Origin: Erythrobacter sp. | GTDB lineage: Bacteria; Pseudomonadota; Alphaproteobacteria; Sphingomonadales; Sphingomonadaceae | NCBI GenBank assembly: GCA_002695185.1 | Contig: NZOF01000045.1 | Location: 22,527 to 86,526, forward strand | Reading direction: 5' to 3' | Length of the DNA stretch: 64,000 nucleotides | Shown here: positions 53,584-63,792 of the stretch, in pieces | Layout of the letters: every line of letters starts with the position of its first letter | Numbering within the stretch: the stretch's first letter is position 1 | Notes under the pieces: generated by a model | What the model was told of the DNA's origin: nothing | The model's database searches: none | The model's input: only the letters and a program-made list of their open reading frames with translations | Translations under genes and position numbers: made by a program

Positions 53584-55358
53584 ATGCAATGACGGGCGAT
53601 TTCACAACCGCTGAAATCGATGACAACAAATACTATTCGGATGAGATCGCTGAAGACCGGGCCATTTTAGCGGACGTCGGTTCCGGAAGCGAAGGTTTGC
53701 GAGGCAAGTTTGCCGATCTGACCATTGGCAGCAAGCTGAGCCTCGTTTCCATGGCAAACATTGGAGCAGTCGCCCTTTGCCTGCTTTCCACGGTCATCGG
53801 CGGGTGGATCGCATACCAGCTTCGCGAAGAGCGGATGCAGATTTCCGAGATGCTCATTTTGTCTACCGAGTTACAGGCTGATTCCAACGCAGCGCTTCTC
53901 GACACCTACAGGTTCGTCAATTCGGGCGATAACCAAGCGCTGGCCAGCGCCGAGGCAAGCCTCAAAGAGGTACGCCGGGATCTCAACTCGATCGAAACCA
54001 ACGCTCGCCAGGTCGCTCCGGAAAGTATCGAACGCATCGAGCGTTTGCGCTCAGGTTTGGACGGCTTGTTAGCTGACCTGACACGGCAGGCTGCCGAAAC
54101 TCAGTTCGAGAGCCGTGCCGCCCTCGCTCAAGTTTCTTTCGAAACAAGCCGAGAGTTTGCTTCGGAGGCCCGCCAGCTGAAAACGGATCTGTTCAATTCT
54201 TCGCAGGTCAGTGAAGCCGAAGGCGATACAACCATAATTTGGCTTCTCGTCACCTTTCTCGCAGTGGCCGCTATCGGCGTGTTCCTGATTATCGCAACCA
54301 CGCGCTTCATTGCACGCGATATCTCCGGAACAGTAAGCCAACTTACCGATGCTTCGGAACGGCTTGCAACGGGCGACAAGACGATTGAAATCCCAGGCCT
54401 TGGGCGGCGCGATGAACTCGGCGGCCTGGCTCGCTCACTCCACGTGTTTCTTCGAAGCGCCTTTCGCTTCGAAAAAATGGCTGCCGAAAAGCAAGAACTG
54501 CAGGCCGAGCGTGGTCAGGCCCTTCAGCGTCTGGCAATGCAGTTTGAAGCGACGGTTGGCGAAGTCGTTAATGGTGTCGCGTCGGCCTCATCCCAGCTCA
54601 ATACGACGGCTTCGGCGATGGCCAGCGCAGCTGAGCAAGCGCAGCACCAAAGCGAGACCGTCGTTTACTCCATGGAGCGCGCGTCTGGCGGTGTAACGGC
54701 AGCAGCTGCCGCGTCGGACGAATTCGCTATGTCGATCGGCGAGATCAGTCGGCAGGCATCCCATTCGGCCGAACTGGCGCGAAAGGCGTCGGATGATGCC
54801 GAACAGGCCGATGGCACGATCTCCGCCCTTGCGTCTTCTGCAGATCAGGTTGGGCAAATTGTCGAGCTCATCCAGTCAATTGCGAAACGCACCAATCTCT
54901 TGGCACTCAACGCCAGTATTGAAGCCGCGCGTGGCGGTGAAGCGGGACGCGGGTTTGCCGTTGTCGCGAGCGAAGTCAAGGAGCTGGCAGCGCAGACCAG
55001 CAGGGCTACCGAGGAAGTTGCCGAACAGATCCGTTCCATGCAGGATTCAACGGGCGCCAGCGTAAATGCCCTGAGATCGATCGGCGACCAGGTAAAACAG
55101 CTCGAAACGACTGCCATCTCCATCGCCAGCGCGGTCGATCAGCAATCGGTCGCCGGCCAGGACTTGGCCCGAAGCATTGATTTAGCTGCCCGTTCGACCG
55201 ACGAAGTATCCGGTAGCATCTCTCAGGTTCGTGAAGCCAGCCAAGCCACCGGCACAGCAGCAAGCCAGGTACTAGGTTCCGCGGCTTCTTTGGAATCCCA
55301 AGCCTCGGTGCTTCGGGAACAGGTCGATGTATTTTTGCAGCATGTGCGGGCCGGATAA
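53580..55358 (+). CDS. methyl-accepting chemotaxis protein with periplasmic helical sensor
   Basis: The 592-residue receptor has a membrane helix near 58-80, a periplasmic helical region (to about 215), a second helix near 217-240 and a HAMP domain. The signalling domain has the tip [21 protein letters not shown]. The periplasmic part looks like a four-helix bundle; the ligand is unknown. The C-terminus lacks an NWETF-like CheR-binding pentapeptide. It is coupled to the GGDEF-EAL gene by a 4-nt overlap. Confidence 0.93.
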   Translation: MNAMTGDFTTAEIDDNKYYSDEIAEDRAILADVGSGSEGLRGKFADLTIGSKLSLVSMANIGAVALCLLSTVIGGWIAYQLREERMQISEMLILSTELQADSNAALLDTYRFVNSGDNQALASAEASLKEVRRDLNSIETNARQVAPESIERIERLRSGLDGLLADLTRQAAETQFESRAALAQVSFETSREFASEARQLKTDLFNSSQVSEAEGDTTIIWLLVTFLAVAAIGVFLIIATTRFIARDISGTVSQLTDASERLATGDKTIEIPGLGRRDELGGLARSLHVFLRSAFRFEKMAAEKQELQAERGQALQRLAMQFEATVGEVVNGVASASSQLNTTASAMASAAEQAQHQSETVVYSMERASGGVTAAAAASDEFAMSIGEISRQASHSAELARKASDDAEQADGTISALASSADQVGQIVELIQSIAKRTNLLALNASIEAARGGEAGRGFAVVASEVKELAAQTSRATEEVAEQIRSMQDSTGASVNALRSIGDQVKQLETTAISIASAVDQQSVAGQDLARSIDLAARSTDEVSGSISQVREASQATGTAASQVLGSAASLESQASVLREQVDVFLQHVRAG

Positions 55359-55412
55359 GTTCTTGCAGGGTAATAATCCCGTTTGAACGGGTGAGTGGGG
55401 AGAGGAAATGTC

Positions 55413-56756
55413 ATGGGAATGCAAAGCGATATCTTCGCTGAGGAGATGAGAGGGGAAATCGCCGCAGTCGACGGGATCGAACTGGGCGAAGCGACGGAAG
55501 TTCCGGGTTTCCGCGGTTGGTTCCTCGGCCTCTCGTTGACTGCAAAATCGAAATTATCGACGGGCATTACCGTGGTCGGTATGACACTTCTGGCGACTGC
55601 CGGCCTTGTGGGTATATTCAACCCCGGCTTGTCCGGAGTGATGGCCACGATTATCGTCGTGATCCTTGCGGCGACGCTGATAGCCGGGTTCGTCAGCTTA
55701 CAAATGATCCTGAAAGAGGTAATTGCTCCATTCACGCATGTCGCGAGCGAAATGGGTCGCCTCGCGGGCGGGGCTCGGGATATTGATGTTGGCGATACCA
55801 CACGACCGGACGAAATCGGCGATCTATCCCGCGCGTTAAGTATCTTCGCCAAATCCGGTATCAAGCTCGACGAACTCTTTGCCGGACGCAGGACTGCGTT
55901 GGAACGGCGTAAGCACGAACTGATGCTGCTCGCCGACCGTTTCGAACAAAGCATCGGAGAAGTTGTGGGCGGTGTTGCCGCTGCTTCCAGTCAGCTCAAT
56001 GCGACAGCAGGGGCAATGGCTGGCGCGGCTGAACAAGCAGCTGGCCAAGCCAATCAGGTTTCGCATGCGATGGAACAGGCTTCTGGCGGCGTGACCGCCG
56101 CGGCCGCTGCTTCAGACGAATTTGCGATGTCTATCAGCGAAATCAGCCGACAGGCCGCCAATTCTGCAGAGCTTGCACGAAAAGCCTCGGATGATGCGGA
56201 AGGAGCGGACGAAACAATTTCCGCTCTCGCATCTGCTGCCGATCAGGTCGGCCAAATCGTAGAGTTGATCCAGTCGATCGCCCAGCGCACCAATCTTCTT
56301 GCCCTAAACGCGAGCATCGAAGCTGCGCGGGGTGGCGAAGCAGGGCGAGGTTTTGCGGTAGTGGCCAGCGAAGTTAAAGAGCTCGCCGCGCAGACCAGCC
56401 GAGCAACCGAAGAGGTTTCGGAGCAAATCCAAGCGATGCAGTCCTCGACCGGTGCAAGCGTCAGTGCGCTTCGCTCGATCGGCAATCAAATCAAACAACT
56501 TGAAACGACCGCGATCTCGATTGCGAGTGCGGTGGACCAGCAATCGGTTGCCGGTCAGGATCTCGCGAGAAGTATCGATCGTGCGGCACATGGAACTGAT
56601 CAGGTAGCGACTCATCTTGACAGCATGCGCGACACCAGTATTTCTGCTGGTGCCGCAGCCAGTCAGGTGTTGGCCTCTTCGAGCGATCTAGAGAGCCAGG
56701 CCACAACATTGCGCGATAAGGTAGACGAATTTCTTTTCCAAATCCGCTCAGCCTAA
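55413..56756 (+). CDS. methyl-accepting chemotaxis protein with no periplasmic domain
   Basis: The 447-residue receptor has two membrane helices close together (about residues 48-70 and 76-98) with almost no loop between them. A HAMP-like segment and a signalling domain nearly identical to that of the preceding receptor follow ([20 protein letters not shown] at the tip). It probably senses a membrane or cytoplasmic cue. The ATG at 55413 with AGAGGA upstream is preferred over the GTG at 55395. Confidence 0.92.
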   Translation: MGMQSDIFAEEMRGEIAAVDGIELGEATEVPGFRGWFLGLSLTAKSKLSTGITVVGMTLLATAGLVGIFNPGLSGVMATIIVVILAATLIAGFVSLQMILKEVIAPFTHVASEMGRLAGGARDIDVGDTTRPDEIGDLSRALSIFAKSGIKLDELFAGRRTALERRKHELMLLADRFEQSIGEVVGGVAAASSQLNATAGAMAGAAEQAAGQANQVSHAMEQASGGVTAAAAASDEFAMSISEISRQAANSAELARKASDDAEGADETISALASAADQVGQIVELIQSIAQRTNLLALNASIEAARGGEAGRGFAVVASEVKELAAQTSRATEEVSEQIQAMQSSTGASVSALRSIGNQIKQLETTAISIASAVDQQSVAGQDLARSIDRAAHGTDQVATHLDSMRDTSISAGAAASQVLASSSDLESQATTLRDKVDEFLFQIRSA

Positions 56757-56778
56757 TCTTGGTTCGTTACTGTTCGAG

Positions 56779-56815
56779 GGGCGGCCACGGCATTTGCTGC
56801 GGCCGCCCTTCAATT
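56779..56815. terminator. bidirectional hairpin between receptor and amidohydrolase genes
   Basis: GGGCGGCC (56779-56786) pairs with GGCCGCCC (56801-56808), with an inner GCA/TGC pair, between convergent genes. TTCAATT follows on the plus strand. Confidence 0.65.
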
Positions 56816-59800
56816 CATTCCCACCAATAAGGCATTCGGCGGTCATCTCCAGTAATCGTTTCGTTCATCGTACGAGCATCGTACAGACGACCGCCAAGCA
56901 TCACCTGAGCGATATCATCCGAGTTACGAATGTCCTGCGCCGGATCGCCGGTAAGGATCACCAAGTCGGCCAGTTTGCCAACCTCGAGGCTTCCGACATC
57001 GCGATCCATGCCGAGCGACTTTGCAGACTCAATCGTTCCTGCACGCAGCGCCTCCACCGGTGTCATTCCGCCACGTACGAAGCTCCATAGCTCCCAGTGG
57101 GCGGCAATTCCGGCCTGCTGCCCATGTGCGCCGATGCTGACCTTCACGCCGCGATCGGCAAGCTTCTTGGCTTCGCGCGCTGAATTATCATCAACGAACG
57201 CCCATTCCGGCGCCTTGATGCGGCGTCCCGTTTCGGCGAGCAGCATCTTTGGTGGAGTATGTACCAGCAGCGGGTTGTCGAACACATCGGTCGCCTGACG
57301 CCAGTATGGATCGGCTGCAAGGCCACCATAAGTGACGACAAGTGTCGGCGTGTAGTTCGTGTCCGAGCCGCCGAACATCTGCAGGACGTCATCGTACATA
57401 ACGTCGACGGGAATGTTATGTTCAAGCGTCGAGTTGCCATCGGCAACGAGATTCATGTCCATCCCGAAGAGCGAGCCACCCTCAGCAACAACCAGCATGT
57501 TTTCCGCACGTGCGGCAGCCACAACCTGCTGACGCTGCTCACGCCTCGGCTGATTGTAGTTCTTCACGCTGATCCCACCTTGCGCCTTGATCCGGCGAAC
57601 GTGGGCCAAAGCATCCTCATAACTATCTACACGGGCATAGACGCCAGGGGACTTCGCACCGTAGATAATTTCGCCGGTCGAGAATATCCGCGGCGCCAAC
57701 AGGCTTCCTGCCCGCTGCCGTTCCGAGGCAGAGAAGATCATGCTGGCAGAAGAAGACGGGTCGTGGAGGGTTGTGGTACCCAGCGCGAGATTCTGGACCA
57801 GCGACCAGTTCTGCTGCGGAACCAGATCGCCAACCCCTTGCGCGCCGTGCGCGTGAGCATCGACCAGACCCGGAATGATGGTCTGACCAGCAGCGTCTAC
57901 GAGCGTGGCTCCCGAAGGGATGGTAACATCCGATGCTGGGCCTATCGCGACTACCCGATCTCCTTCGATCACGATCGCGCCGTTTTCGATCGTACCCGCG
58001 CCGCCCCCTGTCATCGTGTGGATGCGCGCACCTGTGATGGCAACGGTTCCACTAGGCTTGTCTGCACGGATGGTCCGCGCGAGAGAAGTACCAATATCCG
58101 GAGGAGTGAATTTTGGCGCGTTCTCACTAGGAGAGGTCGGCGTCAGGGCGGAGGTGCTGGCACGATAAAGCACGGGCCCCATGGACCAGTGCAGTGTCGA
58201 ACCATTGTCGGTCCAGCCAATATAATCGGCACCTCCTTTGCTGACCCGTGTAACGGGCAGCGAGCTGGCCTTTTCGCCTACGGTAACCGTTTGCCCACCC
58301 GGCAACAGCGGCATGGCGAAGACTTCGTAGTTCTGGCGGAAAGCGACATAGTCGCCGCGTGGGCTTACCTTGAAGTCGTTCGCGAGTTCGCCTTGCGCAT
58401 GAACGCGCCGCGCTTCCCCATCCAGATCCGCAGATATGAGTTGGAGGTTGCCCTCGGCCCGAGCGAGCATGAAAACGCGATCGTTATCCGCACCAAACTG
58501 CGGTGTAGAAGTATCGCGGGCTATCAGACGCGGTGTTCCGCCAGACGCCGGGACGGAATAGACACCCTCGTTCTCCGAGTAATTCGGGGATGTCAGATAG
58601 CCACCTCCGCGCTTTTCGAAGACGATGGTGTCTCCTTCGGGAGAAAATTGAGGGAGCGCATAGTGGCCCTGCTGCCCGGTCACCACTCGCTCGTCACGCC
58701 CGCGCGGATCTACCGTCACGACCTTACCAAGACCACTGTCGGTCCAGCGTACGAAGGCGATCCGCCTCCCATCACGAGACCACGAAGGCCATAGCTCCAA
58801 GCTGTCGTCCGAACTGGAAATGAGGCGCGATGGCGCTGCGTCACTGCCCACGGGCTTGACGTATAGCTTGCCGAGGCTTTCGAAAACTACAGTCCGCCCA
58901 TCGGGAGATACGCTTGCGAAACGTGGGATTTTGGCAGTGAAGCTCTCAGGCGCAACGTCGATAACCGGATGGGGTGCAGAGGCGACCTTGCGGGTATCAT
59001 TGATGCGGAATGGTATCTCGCGCGCGCCCGAACCATCGGCTGACACTCGTTGGAGTTTACCGCCCGCCCAGACCACCAGTCCGGAATTGTCGGGCATCCA
59101 ATCCATCATCGGATAGACACCATAAACCGCCCAGGTTTCCTGCATATCCAGATCGAGCGAGCCATAAATCATCCGCTCTTCGCCCGTGCCGAGGTCCTTC
59201 ACCCAAAGCTGGGTCTGGTCCTTGTCACGCCGCACGAAGGCCAGCTTCTTGCCGTCAGGCGAAGGTGTGGGGCGTACTGCGCCACCATAGCCACCGACTG
59301 CCGTGGTGACTTCGCCGGTGTCGATATCATAGCGCTCGATATTGAATATGCCGGCGTTCGAATCCTGCGCATACTCGAAGATCGGACCCGGCGAGACGTT
59401 GCGAGTATAATAGATCGCGTTTCCATCGGGTGCGTAGATCGGTTCGCCCAGCTCTTTCTGCAGAACTTCACTGGCCCGCTTGACCAGCTGAACGCCCCCG
59501 CCGCCGGAGACGTGATAGAGCCAGATTTCACCCGTCCCGAGGCTGCGCTGAGTGGTGAAGTGCTTCTTGGCGACAATGTATTGCCCATCGGGTGACCAGC
59601 TTGGCTGGTTGATCAAACGAAAGTCTTCTTTCGTGACCTGTAGCTTGTTCGAGCCGTCTGCATTCATGATCCAGAGGTTATCGCCACCGGCACGGTCCGA
59701 AATGAACGCCAGACGGTTGCCGTCAGGAGAGAAGCGAGGTTGCACTTCCCAAGCCAGGCCTTCGGCGATCCGCGTCGGCGTCCCGCCGGAAATCGGCATG

Positions 59801-60147
59801 GTGTAGATATCACCCAACAAGGAGAAGGCGAGCGTGCGACCATCAGGCGACACGTCGACATCCATCCAGGTTCCTTCATCGGTGTTGATGGCGACCTCGC
59901 GCAAGGTCGCGCCACGCGGTGCCGTTACATCCCAGCTTTCGTCCTTTTCGCCCTCACCCGCGATCGGCACAGTGGCCGCAGCGGCATCGACCTGTTCGCC
60001 GCTTCCTTCAGGCGGCAACCCGTCCTGCGAAGCATCGACTTCCTGCTCTTCGACCGGATTGGGACTTGGATCGGGCTCCTGACTTTGAGCGTGGGCGGTT
60101 CCAGCGCACAGGACGAGCGCGAGAGCGGATGCGATGCTTGTTTTCAT
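56815..60147 (-). CDS. secreted beta-propeller amidohydrolase
   Basis: The 1110-residue protein has a signal peptide (to about residue 21, AHAQ) and an acidic linker. A long TolB/WD40-like propeller region follows (about 80-680), with repeats of the type FSPDGNRLAFISDR and PSWSPDGQYIV. A C-terminal amidohydrolase domain (about 700-1100) has the metal-binding VDAHAHG and late features GAHGQQAG and GKLADLVILTGDP. Related enzymes are periplasmic peptidase-like or imidazolonepropionase-like hydrolases. The substrate is unknown. Confidence 0.87.
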   Translation of the reverse strand: MKTSIASALALVLCAGTAHAQSQEPDPSPNPVEEQEVDASQDGLPPEGSGEQVDAAAATVPIAGEGEKDESWDVTAPRGATLREVAINTDEGTWMDVDVSPDGRTLAFSLLGDIYTMPISGGTPTRIAEGLAWEVQPRFSPDGNRLAFISDRAGGDNLWIMNADGSNKLQVTKEDFRLINQPSWSPDGQYIVAKKHFTTQRSLGTGEIWLYHVSGGGGVQLVKRASEVLQKELGEPIYAPDGNAIYYTRNVSPGPIFEYAQDSNAGIFNIERYDIDTGEVTTAVGGYGGAVRPTPSPDGKKLAFVRRDKDQTQLWVKDLGTGEERMIYGSLDLDMQETWAVYGVYPMMDWMPDNSGLVVWAGGKLQRVSADGSGAREIPFRINDTRKVASAPHPVIDVAPESFTAKIPRFASVSPDGRTVVFESLGKLYVKPVGSDAAPSRLISSSDDSLELWPSWSRDGRRIAFVRWTDSGLGKVVTVDPRGRDERVVTGQQGHYALPQFSPEGDTIVFEKRGGGYLTSPNYSENEGVYSVPASGGTPRLIARDTSTPQFGADNDRVFMLARAEGNLQLISADLDGEARRVHAQGELANDFKVSPRGDYVAFRQNYEVFAMPLLPGGQTVTVGEKASSLPVTRVSKGGADYIGWTDNGSTLHWSMGPVLYRASTSALTPTSPSENAPKFTPPDIGTSLARTIRADKPSGTVAITGARIHTMTGGGAGTIENGAIVIEGDRVVAIGPASDVTIPSGATLVDAAGQTIIPGLVDAHAHGAQGVGDLVPQQNWSLVQNLALGTTTLHDPSSSASMIFSASERQRAGSLLAPRIFSTGEIIYGAKSPGVYARVDSYEDALAHVRRIKAQGGISVKNYNQPRREQRQQVVAAARAENMLVVAEGGSLFGMDMNLVADGNSTLEHNIPVDVMYDDVLQMFGGSDTNYTPTLVVTYGGLAADPYWRQATDVFDNPLLVHTPPKMLLAETGRRIKAPEWAFVDDNSAREAKKLADRGVKVSIGAHGQQAGIAAHWELWSFVRGGMTPVEALRAGTIESAKSLGMDRDVGSLEVGKLADLVILTGDPAQDIRNSDDIAQVMLGGRLYDARTMNETITGDDRRMPYWWE

Positions 60148-60231
60148 TCTGGATCTCTCCCCTAAGAGATTGGATGCGGAAGCTTAGACCGCAGCATGTT
60201 CGCTTGGCAAAGCGCCAATCGACGAAAGGCG

Positions 60232-61260
60232 TTACTTGGCGCTGGCGCGCTCGACCAGACGAACAGGGACCCGCCGTTCGGCACGTTCGCCTTCTCCAGC
60301 GAGGGCCGTTTCCACCAGCAGTCTGCCCGCTTCGGCGAAGTCCGGTTCCACGGTGGTCAACGGCGGGTTGCTGAAAGCGCCAGATCCCAGTCCATCGAAA
60401 CCTATGACCCCCACGTCGGCCGGTACGGCAATTTCGCTGGCGGCAAGTTCGTCGAGAGCCCCTAAAGCCATGGCATCACAGGCGAAAAACAGCCCATCGA
60501 ACGCGGCGCCGCTTTCTTGGAGCGCGATCACCGAACTGCGCCCCTGCGTCACGCGATCCGCGCCTTCCGACACCACTGCTTCGCGCGGGATCAATCCGGC
60601 CGCCGACATAGCAGTTCGATAGCCTTCATAGCGTTCGCGAAACTGGCGCTGGGAGGAATTCGGATCTCCGACGAAAACGATGTCTTTGGCGCCGCCTGCA
60701 ATAAGCTTTTCGACTGCAAGTCGGCCGCCATCCAGATTGTCCGACCGGACCCAGACCGCGTCATCGAAGGGCGACCCCCAAAAGGCGATGGCATGGCTCT
60801 GATTGGCGACCTGGCGAAAATAGTCCCAGGCGGGCCCGTTGCTGGCCGTTCCGATCACCACCACGCCATCGGCTTGGCGCCGACCTACATAGTGACCGAA
60901 CAATTCCTCTTCCCGCGCCTGGAAAGAAACCAGGGCTTCGTATCCGCGCTCCGCCGCGGCGGCACAGGTGCTACCCAGCAAGCTGTAATAGAAGGGATTC
61001 ATCGCCGCGGGCCCCTGCCCGTCGCGACCAATCACCACAATTGCGATCGTCCCGGTTTCCCCCTTGCGCAATCCGGCTGCGCGCATGTTCACATGATAAC
61101 CCAATTCGGCAGCCGCCTGCTCTACCCGGCGACGGGTAGCTTCGGTAATCGTTTCCGAACCGGACAGGGCCCGGCTGACCGTAGACTGGCTAACCCCGGC
61201 GCGCTCAGCGACGTCGATCGACGTGACTCGGTGCGGGCGCCCGTTACCCTCTTTTGTCAT
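60232..61260 (-). CDS. LacI-family transcriptional regulator
   Basis: The 342-residue protein has an N-terminal helix-turn-helix and hinge (VTSIDVAERAGVSQSTVSRALS, about residues 12-33). A periplasmic-binding-protein-like effector domain follows, with VIGFDGLGSGAFSNPPLTTV near the end. The effector is probably a sugar or related small molecule. It is divergent from the monooxygenase gene with about 140 bp between starts, and 84 bp downstream lies the amidohydrolase; either could be its target. Confidence 0.9.
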   Translation of the reverse strand: MTKEGNGRPHRVTSIDVAERAGVSQSTVSRALSGSETITEATRRRVEQAAAELGYHVNMRAAGLRKGETGTIAIVVIGRDGQGPAAMNPFYYSLLGSTCAAAAERGYEALVSFQAREEELFGHYVGRRQADGVVVIGTASNGPAWDYFRQVANQSHAIAFWGSPFDDAVWVRSDNLDGGRLAVEKLIAGGAKDIVFVGDPNSSQRQFRERYEGYRTAMSAAGLIPREAVVSEGADRVTQGRSSVIALQESGAAFDGLFFACDAMALGALDELAASEIAVPADVGVIGFDGLGSGAFSNPPLTTVEPDFAEAGRLLVETALAGEGERAERRVPVRLVERASAK

Positions 61261-61400
61261 GGCATCTCCTCACTCCATCCCGCCCTAGCCGAGCCACCGC
61301 ATTAAGGCGAGAGCACGAACGTCGATCAAGGGCCCACTTCCCGGTTTTATTCCGCAACTCGTACTTTCCCTTGCTCACAGCTTGGGATAGCCTTCTCTGC

Positions 61401-62918
61401 ATGGGAGAGAGACCAACTAGCAGCCGCGCGACCGATTTAGACGTGCTGATCGTAGGCGCGGGCCTGTCCGGCATCGGCATGGCCGCACACATGAAGGAAA
61501 AGACGCCGGGGCACAGCTTCGCTATTGTCGAGCGGCGGGACGATCTTGGTGGCACATGGGACCTGTTCCGCTATCCCGGCGTGAGATCGGACAGCGACAT
61601 GCACACGCTGGGGTTCGAATTCGAGCCGTGGAAGCACGAAAAGACCATAGCCGACGGGCCGGCAATTCTCGACTATCTCCATCGTATCGTCGACGAGCGC
61701 GACATTCGCCGGCACATCCGGTTCCAGCACAAGGTTATCTCAGCAGATTTTCGAAAGGCCGATGCCCGCTGGCACGTGACGCTCGAAATGCCCGATGGTG
61801 AGCGTAAGATGCTTACCGCTAACTGGCTCTATCTCGGCTCGGGCTACTACGATTACGACGAGGCCTATGATCCGGGTTTCGAGCTCGGAGAATTTGAAGG
61901 GCAGGTTCTGCATCCACAGTTCTGGCCGAAAGATCTGGACTATTCCGACAAGCAAGTTGTCGTGATCGGGTCTGGGGCAACTGCAGTCACGCTCGTTCCT
62001 TCCATGGCAAAGAAGGCGGCAAAGGTGACCATGCTGCAGCGGACGCCGACATGGATGTTCTCGCGCCCGGCAAAAGACCGCGTTGCCAACTTCCTGCGTA
62101 AAGTTCTGCCGGAGAAGGTCGCCTATGCGATTACCCGATGGAAGAACATCACGATGCAGGACTTCACGTTCAAGCTTGCTCGGCGGAAGCCGAAAAAGAT
62201 GCGCGCAATTCTCCATAAACGCATCCGCCAATCCATGGGCGAAGATTACGATCTCGCCGCCTTTACCCCACCCTACAATCCATGGGACCAGCGGCTTTGC
62301 CTGATCCCTGATGACGATCTGTTCGACGCGATCAAGCGCGGCAAAGCCGAAATAGTTACCGGCCATATCGCGGCCTTCGAGAAGGGCGGCGTCCGGCTGA
62401 CCGACGATCGTTTCCTGGCAGTGGATATCGTCGTCATGGCTACCGGTCTTAAACTGGCGGTGGCTGGCAAGATTGCGCTGACGCTCGAAGGCCAACCGAT
62501 CGATCTGGCGGATCGTTACTATTACAAGGGATGCATGTTCTCGAACTTGCCGAACCTTGCAGTGGTCTTTGGATATCTCAATGCGAGCTGGACCTTGCGG
62601 GCTGACATCAATGCGGATTTTATCTGCCGCGTGCTGAATGCGATGGCCGAAGAGAGCGCGGATATCGCAACACCATATCTGCCAGAGGGCCACACGCTGG
62701 AAGAGGACAACATATTCGATTTCTCGTCCGGTTATATTCAGCGCAGCAGGCATCTCATGCCGAAGAATGCGGTGGAATATCCCTGGCGGCTCAATCAGGA
62801 ATATGTGGTCGATCGCAAGCGGATGAAGAAGGACCCAGTCGATGACGGGATCCTGGTACTTAGCCGGAAAGGCGATGCTGCGGCAAAGAATGACGCCCGC
62901 TTGCAAGCTGCCCGGTAG
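61401..62918 (+). CDS. flavin-containing Baeyer-Villiger-type monooxygenase
   Basis: The 505-residue protein has an FAD-binding motif VGAGLSGIGM near residues 18-27 and a second Rossmann motif VIGSGATAVT. Between them is the Baeyer-Villiger fingerprint FEGQVLHPQFWP (FxGxxxHxxxWP). It probably oxidises ketones to esters or oxygenates sulfides using NADPH; the substrate is unknown. The ATG at 61401 is preferred to the start of the longer frame, which begins inside the lacI start region. Confidence 0.88.
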   Translation: MGERPTSSRATDLDVLIVGAGLSGIGMAAHMKEKTPGHSFAIVERRDDLGGTWDLFRYPGVRSDSDMHTLGFEFEPWKHEKTIADGPAILDYLHRIVDERDIRRHIRFQHKVISADFRKADARWHVTLEMPDGERKMLTANWLYLGSGYYDYDEAYDPGFELGEFEGQVLHPQFWPKDLDYSDKQVVVIGSGATAVTLVPSMAKKAAKVTMLQRTPTWMFSRPAKDRVANFLRKVLPEKVAYAITRWKNITMQDFTFKLARRKPKKMRAILHKRIRQSMGEDYDLAAFTPPYNPWDQRLCLIPDDDLFDAIKRGKAEIVTGHIAAFEKGGVRLTDDRFLAVDIVVMATGLKLAVAGKIALTLEGQPIDLADRYYYKGCMFSNLPNLAVVFGYLNASWTLRADINADFICRVLNAMAEESADIATPYLPEGHTLEEDNIFDFSSGYIQRSRHLMPKNAVEYPWRLNQEYVVDRKRMKKDPVDDGILVLSRKGDAAAKNDARLQAAR

Positions 62919-62951
62919 CTTTCACTCGGTTAGCGCAGTAGGTCTCTCGTC

Positions 62952-63707
62952 ATGACCGATCGTATCTATACTGCCGGCCTCGTCGTCATCGGCGACGAGA
63001 TCCTGTCCGGACGGACCCATGACAAGAACATCGCCCAGGTCGCCAGCTGGCTGCAGGTCCAGGGTATCCGCCTGTCCGAAGTGCGCGTGGTGCCGGATGT
63101 GGTCGAGCGGATCGTCGAGGCGGTCAATGCGCTGCGCGAGAGCTATGACTATCTCTTCACCACGGGAGGAATCGGCCCCACGCATGACGACATCACCGTC
63201 GATGCCGTGTCCGAAGCGCTGGGAGTGCCGGTGATTGTCCATCCGGAAGCCCATGCCATTCTTGAGCGGTATTATGCCGACAAGGGCGGGCTTAACGAAG
63301 GCCGTCTGCGCATGGCGCGCACGCCCGAGGGCGCGGAACTGATACCCAACCGCATGTCGGGCGCCCCGGGAATCCGGATCGGCAATGTCCACCTTATGGC
63401 CGGCGTGCCGCATATCACGGCGGGTATGCTCGACGCGCTTACCGGCACCCTTGAGGGAGGCGCTCCGCTGATCGCGGAAACCGTAGGCGGTTTCATTCCC
63501 GAAAGCGAGGTTTCGGCCCTGCTGCGCGATGTCGAGAAAGCGCATGAGAATTGCCAGATCGGCAGTTACCCCTTCTTCAAGGAAGGGAAAGTCGGGGCGA
63601 ATTTCGTGATCCGCTCAACCGATCGCGACGAGCTGGACGCCTGCATGGCGGCGCTGTGCGAAGGATTGGCGCAGGCCGGTTTCATCTTCACCCCCGGCGG
63701 TATCTGA
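62952..63707 (+). CDS. CinA N-terminal/MoCF-domain protein (competence/damage-inducible A-like)
   Basis: The 251-residue protein has a molybdopterin-binding-like domain opening AGLVVIGDEILSGRTHDKN, with TTGGIGPTHDDIT, the hallmark of CinA N-terminal domains. The C-terminal nicotinamide-mononucleotide deamidase domain of full CinA is missing, as is usual for this short group. The role is unclear; ADP-ribose pyrophosphatase activity is known for some relatives. Base composition is GC-rich again from here on. Confidence 0.85.
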   Translation: MTDRIYTAGLVVIGDEILSGRTHDKNIAQVASWLQVQGIRLSEVRVVPDVVERIVEAVNALRESYDYLFTTGGIGPTHDDITVDAVSEALGVPVIVHPEAHAILERYYADKGGLNEGRLRMARTPEGAELIPNRMSGAPGIRIGNVHLMAGVPHITAGMLDALTGTLEGGAPLIAETVGGFIPESEVSALLRDVEKAHENCQIGSYPFFKEGKVGANFVIRSTDRDELDACMAALCEGLAQAGFIFTPGGI

Positions 63708-63721
63708 AGCGACAATGAGAA

Positions 63722-63747
63722 AGGGCCGGAGGTTTCCCCCCGGCCCT
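63722..63747 (-). terminator. terminator of the rplA transcript
   Basis: AGGGCCGG (63722-63729) pairs with CCGGCCCT (63740-63747). On the minus strand the stem is followed by TTTCTC, and it also faces the end of the cinA-like gene, so it may work in both directions. Confidence 0.7.
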
Positions 63748-63754
63748 AATCCGA

Positions 63755-63770
63755 TCCTACCGATGTAGGA
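63755..63770. repeat. 6-bp hairpin next to the rplA terminator
   Basis: TCCTAC (63755-63760) and GTAGGA (63765-63770) enclose CGAT. It lies between the rplA stop and the main terminator and may protect the 3' end of the transcript. Confidence 0.45.
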
Positions 63771-63792
63771 AAGCTGTTTCGTTCGAAGCTGC

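Noticed and set aside
61740..62906. 388-codon leftward frame over the monooxygenase
   Set aside because: It is the antisense of the clear flavin monooxygenase.
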